Assembly (NCBI GenBank): GCA_903823025.1
Contig: CAIJRK010000049.1
Location: 1 to 64,000, forward strand
Length of the DNA: 64,000 bases
DNA from: an uncultured beta proteobacterium
Lineage (GTDB): Bacteria; Pseudomonadota; Gammaproteobacteria; Burkholderiales; Burkholderiaceae_C
Direction: 5' to 3'
The translations under genes and the position numbers were made by a program. This document shows positions 17,380-25,041 of the stretch, one piece after another (positions within the stretch are counted from its first letter, which is position 1; each line of letters opens with the position of its first letter). The notes beneath the pieces are model-generated. The model ran no database searches, was not told where the DNA came from, and saw nothing but the letters and a program-made list of their open reading frames with translations.

Positions 17380-17895
17380 GTGGCGACCAAACCTGCGGCA
17401 GACATCCCGGAATCTGAAAACGCCAAAATGCCGAGCCGAAACAAGAAAGTATGGCTGATTGCGATTCTGCTCATTCTGGCTTTGGCGGCTGGGGGCGGCT
17501 GGTTCTTTTTAAAAAATAGATGGGCAGATGAGCCGGTCGCCAAGTCTGAACACGTCGCTGTCAAAGGTCCGCCAACCTATTTGCCGCTTGACAACATGGT
17601 CATCAATCTGGCTGACCCAGGGGGCGAAAGAGTTGCGCAGGTTGGCATTGTTCTGGAACTCGCCGATGCGGCGACAGCGGACAAGATCAAAGTGTATTTA
17701 CCCACGATTCGGGGTAACGTGCTGCTGCTGATTTCGCAGCGCACCTCCGCTGAGTTGTTGCAGATTCAAGGCAAAGAAAAACTGGCCGCCGATATTTTGC
17801 TGCAGGTGTCACGCCCCTTGATTGAGGCCGATAAAAATGCGGCCAAACAAAATCTGGTGTGGGGCGTTCATTTTTCCAGCTTCATTGTTCAATAA
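17380..17895 (+). CDS. fliL: Flagellar basal body-associated protein FliL
   Basis: FliL is a single-pass inner-membrane protein that stabilises the stator around the motor. A transmembrane helix lies at about residues 25-45 (VWLIAILLILALAAGGGWFF), followed by the periplasmic domain with YLPLDNMVINLAD and the C-terminal region ending VHFSSFIVQ. The GTG start is well placed behind GGAGAAGGAAA. It is separated from fliK by 87 bp, so it may begin its own transcript. Confidence 0.94.
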   Translation: MATKPAADIPESENAKMPSRNKKVWLIAILLILALAAGGGWFFLKNRWADEPVAKSEHVAVKGPPTYLPLDNMVINLADPGGERVAQVGIVLELADAATADKIKVYLPTIRGNVLLLISQRTSAELLQIQGKEKLAADILLQVSRPLIEADKNAAKQNLVWGVHFSSFIVQ

Positions 17896-17915
17896 AGCAC
17901 AAGACGTAACAGGTT

Positions 17916-18905
17916 ATGAGTGAATCTTTTCTTTCCCAGGAAGAAGTGGATGCCCTGCTTGAAGGGGTCACGGGTGAGAGTCAAAAGCTGGCTGAGGAGG
18001 TGCATGAGTACGGCGCAGTTCGCTCTTATGACATCTCCAGCCAGGAGCGTATTGTTCGCGGGCGGATGCCGACGATGGAAATCGTCAACGAACGCTTTGC
18101 GCGAAACCTGCGTGTCGGGCTGTTTAACTACATCCGCAGAAGTGCTGAAATTTCAGTAGGAACTGTCAAGGTTCAACGCTATAGTGCTTTTTTGCGCGAT
18201 TTGGCGGTGCCTACCAATTTCAATATTGTGGCGATTCGCCCGTTGCGTGGGAACGGTTTGATCGTGTGTGAACCGGCGCTGGTGTTCGGCATTATTGATA
18301 CCTTGTATGGCGGTATCGGCAAGTTTCAAGCCCGCATTGAAGGGCGTGATTTTTCAGCGACGGAGCAGCGGGTAATCAATCGGCTGGTTGATGTGATTGC
18401 TGAAGAATACAAAAAAGCATGGCGGGGCATTTATCCGCTTGAGTTGGAATACCAGCGCTCCGAGATGCAGCCGCAGTTTGCCAATATTGCCACGCCCAGC
18501 GAGATTGTGATCTCAACGTCTTTTCAACTTGAGATCGGTGAAATCGCAGGGGCTATTCACTTTTGTATGCCGTATGCCACGCTTGAGCCTATTCGTGATG
18601 TGCTGTATTCGTCCACGCAGGGCGACTCGATTGAGGTGGACCGGCGTTGGGTCAATGTGTTGACGCAAGAAATTCAGGCGGCAGAGGTTGTGCTGGTGGC
18701 TGAATTAGCTCGTGCTGACGCCACGATTGAGCAGATTTTGGCGATGAAGCCCGGTGATTTTATTGAGTTGGACCGTCAGCCACGCATTCAGTTGACTGTG
18801 GATGGGGTTCCGATATTTGAGTGTCAGTATGGAACGCACAATGCAAAATATGCCGTTCGTATTGACAAGAGCTTAAGAGGCAATGACCGTAATTGGAAAG
18901 GGTAA
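17916..18905 (+). CDS. fliM: Flagellar motor switch protein FliM
   Basis: FliM is the C-ring component that binds phosphorylated CheY. The N-terminal CheY-binding motif FLSQEEVDALLEGV is present, followed by the CheC-like middle domain (FARNLRVGLFNYIRRSAEISVG; LRGNGLIVCEPALVFGIID) and a C-terminal SpoA domain (LAMKPGDFIELDRQPRIQLTVDGVPIFEC). The 329-residue length is typical. It is followed 3 bp later by fliN. Confidence 0.96.
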   Translation: MSESFLSQEEVDALLEGVTGESQKLAEEVHEYGAVRSYDISSQERIVRGRMPTMEIVNERFARNLRVGLFNYIRRSAEISVGTVKVQRYSAFLRDLAVPTNFNIVAIRPLRGNGLIVCEPALVFGIIDTLYGGIGKFQARIEGRDFSATEQRVINRLVDVIAEEYKKAWRGIYPLELEYQRSEMQPQFANIATPSEIVISTSFQLEIGEIAGAIHFCMPYATLEPIRDVLYSSTQGDSIEVDRRWVNVLTQEIQAAEVVLVAELARADATIEQILAMKPGDFIELDRQPRIQLTVDGVPIFECQYGTHNAKYAVRIDKSLRGNDRNWKG

Positions 18906-18908
18906 AAC

Positions 18909-19337
18909 ATGGCAATTAATGACAAACCAGAAGATGACGGCATGGCCGATTGGGCTGAGGCACTTCAAGAGCAAAAGACACCGCCGACGGATGGTGCCGA
19001 GTCCGGCAGTGTTTTGTCGGGAGACTCGCCCCGGCCTTTTTCGTCGTCCGCTTTCTCGGGCGACACGCCCATCAATGACATCAACATGGTGCTCGATATT
19101 CCGGTGCTGCTGTCGGTTGAGCTGGGGCGCACCAAGGTGCCGATCAAGCACATTCTCCAGCTAGGGCAAGGTTCGGTGGTGGAGCTGGATGCCTTGGCTG
19201 GTGAGCCGATGGATGTTTTGGTAAATGGCTATTTGATTGCCCAAGGCGAGGTGGTCGTGGTCAATGACAAGTTCGGCATTCGCCTGACCGATGTGGTCAC
19301 ACCCTCTGAACGACTGCGTCGCGTCAGCAAAGGGTAA
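18909..19337 (+). CDS. fliN: Flagellar motor switch protein FliN
   Basis: FliN forms the base of the C ring. It has a variable acidic/Pro-Ser N-terminus of about 60 residues and a SpoA domain (INDINMVLDIPVLLSVELGR.. LGQGSVVELDALAGEPMDVL.. GIRLTDVVTPSERL). Its stop overlaps the fliO start by one base (TAATG). Confidence 0.95.
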   Translation: MAINDKPEDDGMADWAEALQEQKTPPTDGAESGSVLSGDSPRPFSSSAFSGDTPINDINMVLDIPVLLSVELGRTKVPIKHILQLGQGSVVELDALAGEPMDVLVNGYLIAQGEVVVVNDKFGIRLTDVVTPSERLRRVSKG

Positions 19338-19660
19338 TGCAGTCGATGACGCAGACCCTGCTGTCGGTCGGACTTTTTGTAGTTCTGCTGGCGCTGATCC
19401 CGTTTGGCTTGAAGTGGGTTCAGCGTCGTGTGGCGGGCGGCGCGATGAATGAGACGTCGGCTTCGCGCATTGTTTCCGCCATTGCCGTGGGGCCGCATCA
19501 GCGTGTGGTGACGGTTGAAGTGGGGCCAGAGAGTGCGCGAATTTGGTTAACGCTCGGCGTGACGGCGCAAACGATTACTTGTTTGCACAGTGCCGCGCTT
19601 AAGTTGGAAAAAGAGACAAACCTATCCCCCTTGATGGATAAGGCGTCGGATTTAACGTGA
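19337..19660 (+). CDS. fliO: Flagellar export protein FliO
   Basis: This 107-residue protein has a single N-terminal transmembrane helix ([22 protein letters not shown]) and a small cytoplasmic domain with [17 protein letters not shown] and [15 protein letters not shown], matching FliO, which helps FliP assemble. The call is supported by its place between fliN and fliP. Confidence 0.9.
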   Translation: MQSMTQTLLSVGLFVVLLALIPFGLKWVQRRVAGGAMNETSASRIVSAIAVGPHQRVVTVEVGPESARIWLTLGVTAQTITCLHSAALKLEKETNLSPLMDKASDLT

Positions 19661-19671
19661 GGCAGGGCGCC

Positions 19672-20412
19672 ATGTTTCGTCAAGTGATAGTTGGGTTGGC
19701 CGTGCTGCTGGTGCAGTCCGGCGTGCTGGCGCAAACGGGCGGGCAATTGCCTTTGCTGGTGGGCACGGGCGGGTCGGGCATGAGTTTTTCAGTGCCGATT
19801 CAGACCTTGCTGTTTTTTACAGCGCTGTCTTTTTTACCCGCAGTGTTGCTCATGATGACGGGGTTCACCCGCATTGTGATCGTGCTCTCTTTGTTGCGCC
19901 AAGCGCTCGGGACGCAGTCGGCGCCCCCGAATCAGGTGGTGGTGGGCCTGTCATTGTTCCTGACCTTTTTTGTGATGGGGCCAACGCTGGACAAGGTTTA
20001 TAGCGACGCCTATCTTCCTTACACGCAAAGCACTATTTCATTCGAGCAGGCGCTCGCTAACGGCGAAGACCCGTTGCGCCAGTTCATGAGCAAGCAGACC
20101 CGGCAGTCCGACCTGGCACTTTTTGCCAAACTGGCCAAGCTGGAGCCAGGCGTCACCGCCATGACGGCACCCATGCGAGTTCTGGTGCCCGCGTTTGTCA
20201 TCAGTGAACTCAAATCAGCGTTTCAGATTGGGTTCATGATCTTCATCCCCTTTCTGGTCATCGACATTGTGGTCGCCAGCGTGCTGATGTCGCTAGGCAT
20301 GATGATGCTGTCGCCAGTGCTGGTGGCCTTGCCGTTCAAGTTGATGTTGTTTGTGCTGGCAGATGGCTGGAACTTATTGATTGGCTCGCTGGCCGCCAGT
20401 TTTGTGACTTAA
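19672..20412 (+). CDS. fliP: Flagellar export gate protein FliP
   Basis: FliP is the core of the export gate. It has a cleavable signal ([18 protein letters not shown]), then conserved segments [40 protein letters not shown] (given here as one region) and the second conserved block [30 protein letters not shown]-like. ATG 19672 gives 246 residues, the usual size; a GTG at 19657 overlapping fliO stop is the alternative. Confidence 0.95.
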   Translation: MFRQVIVGLAVLLVQSGVLAQTGGQLPLLVGTGGSGMSFSVPIQTLLFFTALSFLPAVLLMMTGFTRIVIVLSLLRQALGTQSAPPNQVVVGLSLFLTFFVMGPTLDKVYSDAYLPYTQSTISFEQALANGEDPLRQFMSKQTRQSDLALFAKLAKLEPGVTAMTAPMRVLVPAFVISELKSAFQIGFMIFIPFLVIDIVVASVLMSLGMMMLSPVLVALPFKLMLFVLADGWNLLIGSLAASFVT

Positions 20413-20423
20413 AGGTTTTATAT

Positions 20424-20450
20424 GTTTCAATCCACGCCCCTGAAGGGCGA
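20424..20450. repeat. Solitary CRISPR-repeat-like sequence between fliP and fliQ
   Basis: The plus strand begins GTTTCAATCCACG and continues with a short stem, CCCCTGAAGGGCGA. Read on the minus strand it ends GCGTGGATTGAAAC, the 3' end typical of type I-C-like CRISPR repeats, preceded by a GC stem (TCGCCC..GGGGC). Only one copy is seen, with no second repeat, spacer set or cas gene in the window, so this is a resemblance and not an array. Confidence 0.4.
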
Positions 20451-20501
20451 ATTTGGAAAAGGTGACCCCTTTCCCGAATGAATTTTATTCCCTTCAAGGG
20501 G
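20437..20501 (+). other. Nested inverted repeat in the fliP-fliQ gap
   Basis: CCCCTGAAGGG (20437-20447) can pair with CCCTTCAAGGGG (20490-20501), leaving one bulged base. Inside, GGAAAAGG (20455-20462) faces CCCCTTTCC (20466-20474) across a TGA loop. There is no T run, so this is more likely an RNA processing, stability or translation-control element than a terminator. It fills an unusual 115-bp gap in an otherwise tight operon. Confidence 0.55.
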
Positions 20502-20527
20502 ATGTTTTAAACCGGAGTTAGTTGTAG

Positions 20528-20797
20528 ATGAACGCACAAATGGTTTTGACGATGGGCCAGGAAGCCCTGATCATGCTGCTGATGGTGGCCTCGCCGGTGT
20601 TGGGTTCGATGCTGATCGTCGGTTTGGTCATCAGCATCTTTCAAGCGGTGACCCAGATCAATGAAGCCACGCTGACTTTCGTGCCCAAACTGATTTCGGC
20701 CATCGCCGTCTTTGCCATTGCTGGCCCGTGGATGCTCAATATGCTGGTGGAGTACATTCGCCGCACGATTGAAGCGATTCCCTTCGTGGTGAGTTGA
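20528..20797 (+). CDS. fliQ: Flagellar export protein FliQ
   Basis: This 89-residue, two-helix membrane component of the export gate has the family pattern MVLTMGQEALIMLLMVASP.. GLVISIFQAVTQINEATLTFVPK (in two parts) and GPWMLNMLVEY. The leader CCGGAGTTAGTTGTAG directly precedes the ATG and supplies the ribosome-binding site; nearly the same leader precedes the livF-like gene at 40621. Confidence 0.95.
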   Translation: MNAQMVLTMGQEALIMLLMVASPVLGSMLIVGLVISIFQAVTQINEATLTFVPKLISAIAVFAIAGPWMLNMLVEYIRRTIEAIPFVVS

Positions 20798-20824
20798 GCC
20801 GGATTTGAGTCGGATTAGCGTGTT

Positions 20825-21592
20825 GTGATTGCTTTAACCGAAGCCGAGTTGGTGGCATGGCTCTCGCCTATGCTCTGGCCTTTTTTACGAGTGTTGGCGG
20901 TTTTTACAGCAGCGCCGATTTTCTCCAACAAGGCATTTCCGTTGCGTGCCAGGATTGCCCTGTCTTTTTTCATCGCCTACGCCGCACAGCCCAGTTTGCA
21001 AGGTCAGGCGGTCATCAGCATCACGTCGCCTGAAGCCTTGGGCGCGGTGATGCAGCAAGTGGGAATCGGGTTAGCGATTGGGTTTACCGTGCGCTTGGTG
21101 TTTGCGGCGGTTGAGCTGGCCGGTGAGGTAGTCGGCTTTCAAATGGGTCTGAACTTTGCCGCGTTTTTTGATCCGTCGTTGAACACGCAATCTAGCGCGG
21201 TTGCACGGTTTTTTGGCCACATGGCCTCGTTCTTATTTGTGGTGATGAATGGGCATCTGATGGTGATGATGGCCGTCATCAAAAGCTTTGAAGCCTTTCC
21301 GGTAGATCAGAATTTCTTACTGGCGTTGCAGCAAATGAAGCTCTACAACTTTGGCGCCGATATCTTTGCCAGCGGTTTATGGATTGCTTTGCCGATGGTC
21401 GGTATGTTGATGTTTGTCAATTTGGCGCTGGGCATTATTTCGCGGGTCGCACCACAAATGAACATTTACGCGATTGGTTTCCCCATTACTTTGTCTGTCG
21501 GCTTGATCGGTATCACCGTGACTTTGCCGATGCTCGACAAGCCTTTTACGGCGCTCATGGAGCGGGCGATGAATATCTTTATCGGGCAGTAA
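20825..21592 (+). CDS. fliR: Flagellar export protein FliR
   Basis: This 255-residue polytopic export-gate protein has the family segments LRVLAVFTAAPIFSNKAFPLRARIALSF, GEVVGFQMGLNFAAFFDPS and NLALGIISRVAPQMNIYAIGFPITLSVGL (each in one region). It starts with GTG. It ends the fliLMNOPQR run and converges on the NarL-type regulator gene with a 23-bp gap; flhB and flhA are not in the window. Confidence 0.94.
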   Translation: MIALTEAELVAWLSPMLWPFLRVLAVFTAAPIFSNKAFPLRARIALSFFIAYAAQPSLQGQAVISITSPEALGAVMQQVGIGLAIGFTVRLVFAAVELAGEVVGFQMGLNFAAFFDPSLNTQSSAVARFFGHMASFLFVVMNGHLMVMMAVIKSFEAFPVDQNFLLALQQMKLYNFGADIFASGLWIALPMVGMLMFVNLALGIISRVAPQMNIYAIGFPITLSVGLIGITVTLPMLDKPFTALMERAMNIFIGQ

Positions 21593-21615
21593 AAATCGCT
21601 AAAACCCGTTAAGCC

Positions 21616-22245
21616 TCAAACCAATTCGTTGCGAATGGCGTAAACCGTCAGTTCTGCGTTGTTGGAGAGTTTTAGTTTTTCCAGCACGCGCGAGCGGTAA
21701 ACACTGACTGTTTTAGGACTGAGCATCAGCTCTTCGGCAATATCGGACAGGCGTTTGCCGGACGCAATTTTGAGCAACGTTTGCAGTTCACGCTCGGACA
21801 GGGAGGCGTGCAGCGTGGTGTTTGTGGGCATGTTCAAACTGTCCACCAGCATGTGTGCGACTTCAGGTGTGACGTATTTGCGGCCTTGGGCAACGGTGCG
21901 CACAGCCGTGATCAAGTCGGCGGGTTCGCCTGCTTTGTTCATGTAGCCCTGAGCGCCAGCACGCAGGCAGCGAATGGCGTATTGGTCTTCCGGGAACATG
22001 GACACAATCAAGACTTTAATCGGTGAATTGCCCTCGCGCAGACTCGATAAAACCTCCAGCCCGCCCCGACCCGGCATGTTCAGGTCAAGCACCAAAACAT
22101 CACAGGCGGCGGTTCGCATCGCCTCCCGCACCTCGGCATAGCTGGACGCCTCGGCGGTGACTTGAATGTCAACAGCTTCGGACAGCATCTCCCGGATGCC
22201 ACGGCGCACCATGGCGTGATCGTCGCAAAGAATAACGCGAATCAT
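21616..22245 (-). CDS. NarL/FixJ-family response regulator
   Basis: The 209-residue regulator has a receiver domain (MIRVILCDDHAMVRRG; phospho-acceptor Asp54 in VLVLDLNMPG; VSMF and K in YMNKAGEP) and a C-terminal LuxR-type helix-turn-helix (LSERELQTLLKIASGKRLSDIAEELMLSPKTVSVYRSR across one region). The start ATG 22245 lies 2 bp after the kinase stop at 22247, so the pair is co-transcribed. A longer in-frame extension upstream overlaps the kinase and is rejected. Target genes are unknown; adjacency to flagellar genes is only suggestive. Confidence 0.9.
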   Translation of the reverse strand: MIRVILCDDHAMVRRGIREMLSEAVDIQVTAEASSYAEVREAMRTAACDVLVLDLNMPGRGGLEVLSSLREGNSPIKVLIVSMFPEDQYAIRCLRAGAQGYMNKAGEPADLITAVRTVAQGRKYVTPEVAHMLVDSLNMPTNTTLHASLSERELQTLLKIASGKRLSDIAEELMLSPKTVSVYRSRVLEKLKLSNNAELTVYAIRNELV

Positions 22246-22246
22246 T

Positions 22247-23359
22247 TCATTCCATTTCTTGTTTTGCGTCGGCCAGCGCAGGTAATAAAGGCACGGAAAG
22301 AATAATGGAGGTGCCCTTGTTGCATTGGCTGCTGACGTCCAGCCAGCCGCCGACCGTCTTGGCACGTTCATGCAGGCCTCGCAGGCCAAACGCTTTGGGC
22401 TTGTGCTGCTCGGTAGGCGCGATGCCTTTGCCGTTGTCTTTGATCTCAAGCGTCAACACATTTTCCGCATCCGACAGGTCAATCGTGACTTGGCTGCCTG
22501 CCGCGTGTTTGGCAATGTTGGTCAAGGCTTCCTGGGCGGTTCGATAGGCCACCAGTTGAACGTCTTTGGGCAGGGCGTTAATTTCATGCGCGGCGTGAAC
22601 CGTGATGTCAATGCCGGTTCGCTTCGAGAATCCGTTGGCTAACCATTGAACCGCGGCGACCAGCCCTTGATCCAGAATGGCTGGGCGCAAATTCATCATG
22701 ATGCGCTGGCTGGCTTCCAGCGCATGTTGCAGCATCTCGGTGGCTGCGCTGACGTGCCCCAGGGTCAGGGGGTCGGTGCTGTGGCGGCCAATCCAGGACA
22801 GGTCAAATCGCACGGCTGAAAGAGCGCCACCAATGTCGTCGTGAATTTCACGGGCAATGGCGGCACGTTCTTGCTCCATGGTGGTTTGCAAATGTTCGGC
22901 AAAATCGGCTAGTCGTCGCTCGGACAGGGCGAGTTCAATGTCGGCCATTTCTTTTTCGCGCCGAATGCCGTGAACCAGCATGGCGCGGCGAATAATTTGC
23001 GCCAGTTTGCCCAGATCGTCTTTGGCCAGGTAGTCGCTCATGCCAATTTTGATGGCCGATACCGCTGCGGGTTCTCCAATGGCACCCGACAATAAGATGA
23101 AAGGCGGATGGTGCGGCTGCTCTTGCAAAATATGCCAGGCGTCCAATGCCGTGAAACCCGGCAACCGGTAGTCCGCCAGGATGACATCGAAACTCAGCGC
23201 CTGAATCTGCTGCCTGAACTCCTCCAACGTTTCCACCCGCTCCAGGTCATAGGGTTCGCCTGACTTTTGTAGCGCCAAGCGCACCAGTTCATGATCGACG
23301 ACGGAATCTTCTAAATGCAAAATTCGCAAGGGCTGATTCTGCGGCGTGTTGTACGGCAT
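22247..23359 (-). CDS. Histidine kinase with N-terminal receiver domain (REC-HisKA_3-HATPase)
   Basis: In 370 residues this soluble kinase carries a receiver domain (RILHLEDSVVDHELV, Asp63 in ILADYRLPG, then SDYLAKDDL), a HisKA_3 dimerisation helix with the phospho-His in AREIHDDIGGALSAVRFDL, and an ATPase domain (AYRTAQEALTNIAKHA; DNGKGIAP; FGLRGLHERAKTVGG). There is no membrane helix or PAS domain, so input probably arrives by phosphorylation of the receiver. ATG 23359 lies 2 bp after the upstream gene's stop; the N-terminal extension that would overlap that gene is rejected. Confidence 0.88.
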   Translation of the reverse strand: MPYNTPQNQPLRILHLEDSVVDHELVRLALQKSGEPYDLERVETLEEFRQQIQALSFDVILADYRLPGFTALDAWHILQEQPHHPPFILLSGAIGEPAAVSAIKIGMSDYLAKDDLGKLAQIIRRAMLVHGIRREKEMADIELALSERRLADFAEHLQTTMEQERAAIAREIHDDIGGALSAVRFDLSWIGRHSTDPLTLGHVSAATEMLQHALEASQRIMMNLRPAILDQGLVAAVQWLANGFSKRTGIDITVHAAHEINALPKDVQLVAYRTAQEALTNIAKHAAGSQVTIDLSDAENVLTLEIKDNGKGIAPTEQHKPKAFGLRGLHERAKTVGGWLDVSSQCNKGTSIILSVPLLPALADAKQEME

Positions 23360-23361
23360 GG

Positions 23362-24261
23362 CTAAAACCGTTCGTGTGGCGCCAGATAACGCCATTGGCC
23401 AACTGGCAAATTGCCCAACATCACTTGACCAATGCGCACGCGCTTGAGACCCACCACTTTGAGGCCGACTTGCTCGCACATGCGGCGAATCTGGCGTTTT
23501 TTGCCTTCGGTCAGGACAAAGCGCAGTTGCTCGGGGTTTTGCCATTCAACCTGGGCGGGCTTTAAGGCCTGACCGTCCAGGCTTAAACCGTGGCGCAGTT
23601 TGTTTAAACCGCCGGGCGGAAACATAGCCTGCACGTTGGTGCTGACGGGGTCGCCATCGTTGATTTGTAACAACCGGTCGGGTTGACCATCAGGCTCGAT
23701 AAAACCGATGTAGCTGACCCGCACCAGATATTCTTTTTCCATCACCGATTCTTCGCCAATCAATTGACGCGCTACACGGCCATCTTGTGTGAGAACCAGC
23801 AGGCCAATCGAGTCAATATCGAGCCGCCCGGCAGGCACCAGACTTTGCAGCTGTTTGGGATGAAAGAAAAAGCGGGCGTTGTCTTCAGCCCAGCGGTTTT
23901 GCGGCTGAATCAAAGTAATAGCGGGTGTGTGCCCGTCTTCAGCCTGACCGCTCACAATGCCCATCGGTTTGTTGAGCAAGATCGTGACCTGATTGGCTTG
24001 TTGGCCTTGCGCTTGTTTGTTGATTTCAATGCGCACATCGGGCGTGACCTGCATCCCCATGGTGGCGACTTCGCCATTCACTTTGACCCAGCCACGGCCA
24101 ATCCAGTCGTCGGCTTCGCGGCGCGAGGCCAGCCCGAGTTCGGCCATGCGTTTGTTCAGGCGCAAGGTGCCGCCGGGCGCGGTCGCGCCAGAGGTGGCGG
24201 GTGTGCGACCGGGAGGTGGGGCGGCACGGCGAAAGGTGGGGGGGGTGTTGGAGTCGGTCAT
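23362..24261 (-). CDS. RsuA/RluF-family ribosomal pseudouridine synthase
   Basis: The 299-residue enzyme has an N-terminal S4 RNA-binding domain (LNKRMAELGLASRREADDWI) and a pseudouridine synthase domain with the catalytic Asp in PAGRLDIDSIGLLVLTQDG and the C-terminal KKRQIRRMCEQVGLKVVGLKR motif. The RluF-like length and ILLNKPMGIVSGQ suggest 23S rRNA U2604-type activity, though RluB/RluE cannot be excluded. It leads the transcription unit that continues into the kinase and regulator. Confidence 0.88.
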   Translation of the reverse strand: MTDSNTPPTFRRAAPPPGRTPATSGATAPGGTLRLNKRMAELGLASRREADDWIGRGWVKVNGEVATMGMQVTPDVRIEINKQAQGQQANQVTILLNKPMGIVSGQAEDGHTPAITLIQPQNRWAEDNARFFFHPKQLQSLVPAGRLDIDSIGLLVLTQDGRVARQLIGEESVMEKEYLVRVSYIGFIEPDGQPDRLLQINDGDPVSTNVQAMFPPGGLNKLRHGLSLDGQALKPAQVEWQNPEQLRFVLTEGKKRQIRRMCEQVGLKVVGLKRVRIGQVMLGNLPVGQWRYLAPHERF

Positions 24262-24318
24262 GTTTACGGTGTCTTTGGTAGCTGCCCGGCGCTATGGGGC
24301 GGGAGCCGCTATTTTATT

Positions 24319-25032
24319 TTATGTTGCGAGCAGCCGGTAGCCGACCGCCGTTTCAGTCAATAAATGCCGGGGTTGAGTGGGGTCTGCTTCCAGCTTTTGC
24401 CGCAGGTGGCCCATGTAAATGCGCAGGTAGTGGCTTTGCTCTGTATGCGATGGCCCCCAGACCTCGCGCAGCAGTTGGCGATGCGTGAGCACCCGGCCCA
24501 CATTGGCAATTAGCACCGTCAGCAAGCGGTATTCGATGGGCGTTAGATGCACCTCAACGCCGCTGCGTCGCACGATGCGGGCCTGCCGATCCACCTCGAC
24601 CTCGCCAAAACGAAAGAGCGGATCGGACTGGCCGACCGCGTCGGTTGTGCTTTCGCCCGTTGCGGCACGGGGGCGGCGCAGGTTGGCACGCACTCGCGCC
24701 AGCAGTTCGCCCACGCCAAAGGGCTTGGTGAGGTAGTCATCGGCACCAGCATCGAGCGCGGCGATTTTGTCCGCTTCATCCGAGCGCGCCGACAGCACCA
24801 CAATCGGCACGCTGGACCAGCTGCGCACATCGCGGATCAGCGCCAGTCCGTCGCCATCGGGCAGACCCAAGTCCAGCACCAGCAAGTCGGGCTTGCGGGT
24901 GCCGGTTTCCGTCAATCCTTTTTTGATCGTGTCGGCCTCGTGTACTTGCCAGCCTTCGGCTTCAAGCGCGGCACGCACAAAGCGGCGAATCTGGGGTTCG
25001 TCTTCAATCAGGATGGCGATGGGGGCGAGCAT
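24319..25032 (-). CDS. kdpE: Potassium-responsive response regulator KdpE
   Basis: This OmpR/PhoB-type regulator of 237 residues has acidic pocket EDEP, phospho-Asp54 in LVLDLGLPDGDG, Lys in YLTKPFGVGEL, and a winged-helix domain (HLTPIEYRLLTVLIANVGRVLTHRQLLREVWG across one region). It is the last gene of the kdp operon, 9 bp after kdpD, and should activate kdp transcription at low potassium or high osmolarity. Confidence 0.94.
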   Translation of the reverse strand: MLAPIAILIEDEPQIRRFVRAALEAEGWQVHEADTIKKGLTETGTRKPDLLVLDLGLPDGDGLALIRDVRSWSSVPIVVLSARSDEADKIAALDAGADDYLTKPFGVGELLARVRANLRRPRAATGESTTDAVGQSDPLFRFGEVEVDRQARIVRRSGVEVHLTPIEYRLLTVLIANVGRVLTHRQLLREVWGPSHTEQSHYLRIYMGHLRQKLEADPTQPRHLLTETAVGYRLLAT

Positions 25033-25041
25033 AGGGTGGGT

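Noticed and set aside
20413-20527. A full CRISPR array
   Set aside because: Only one repeat-like unit is present; no regularly spaced second unit or cas gene is visible.
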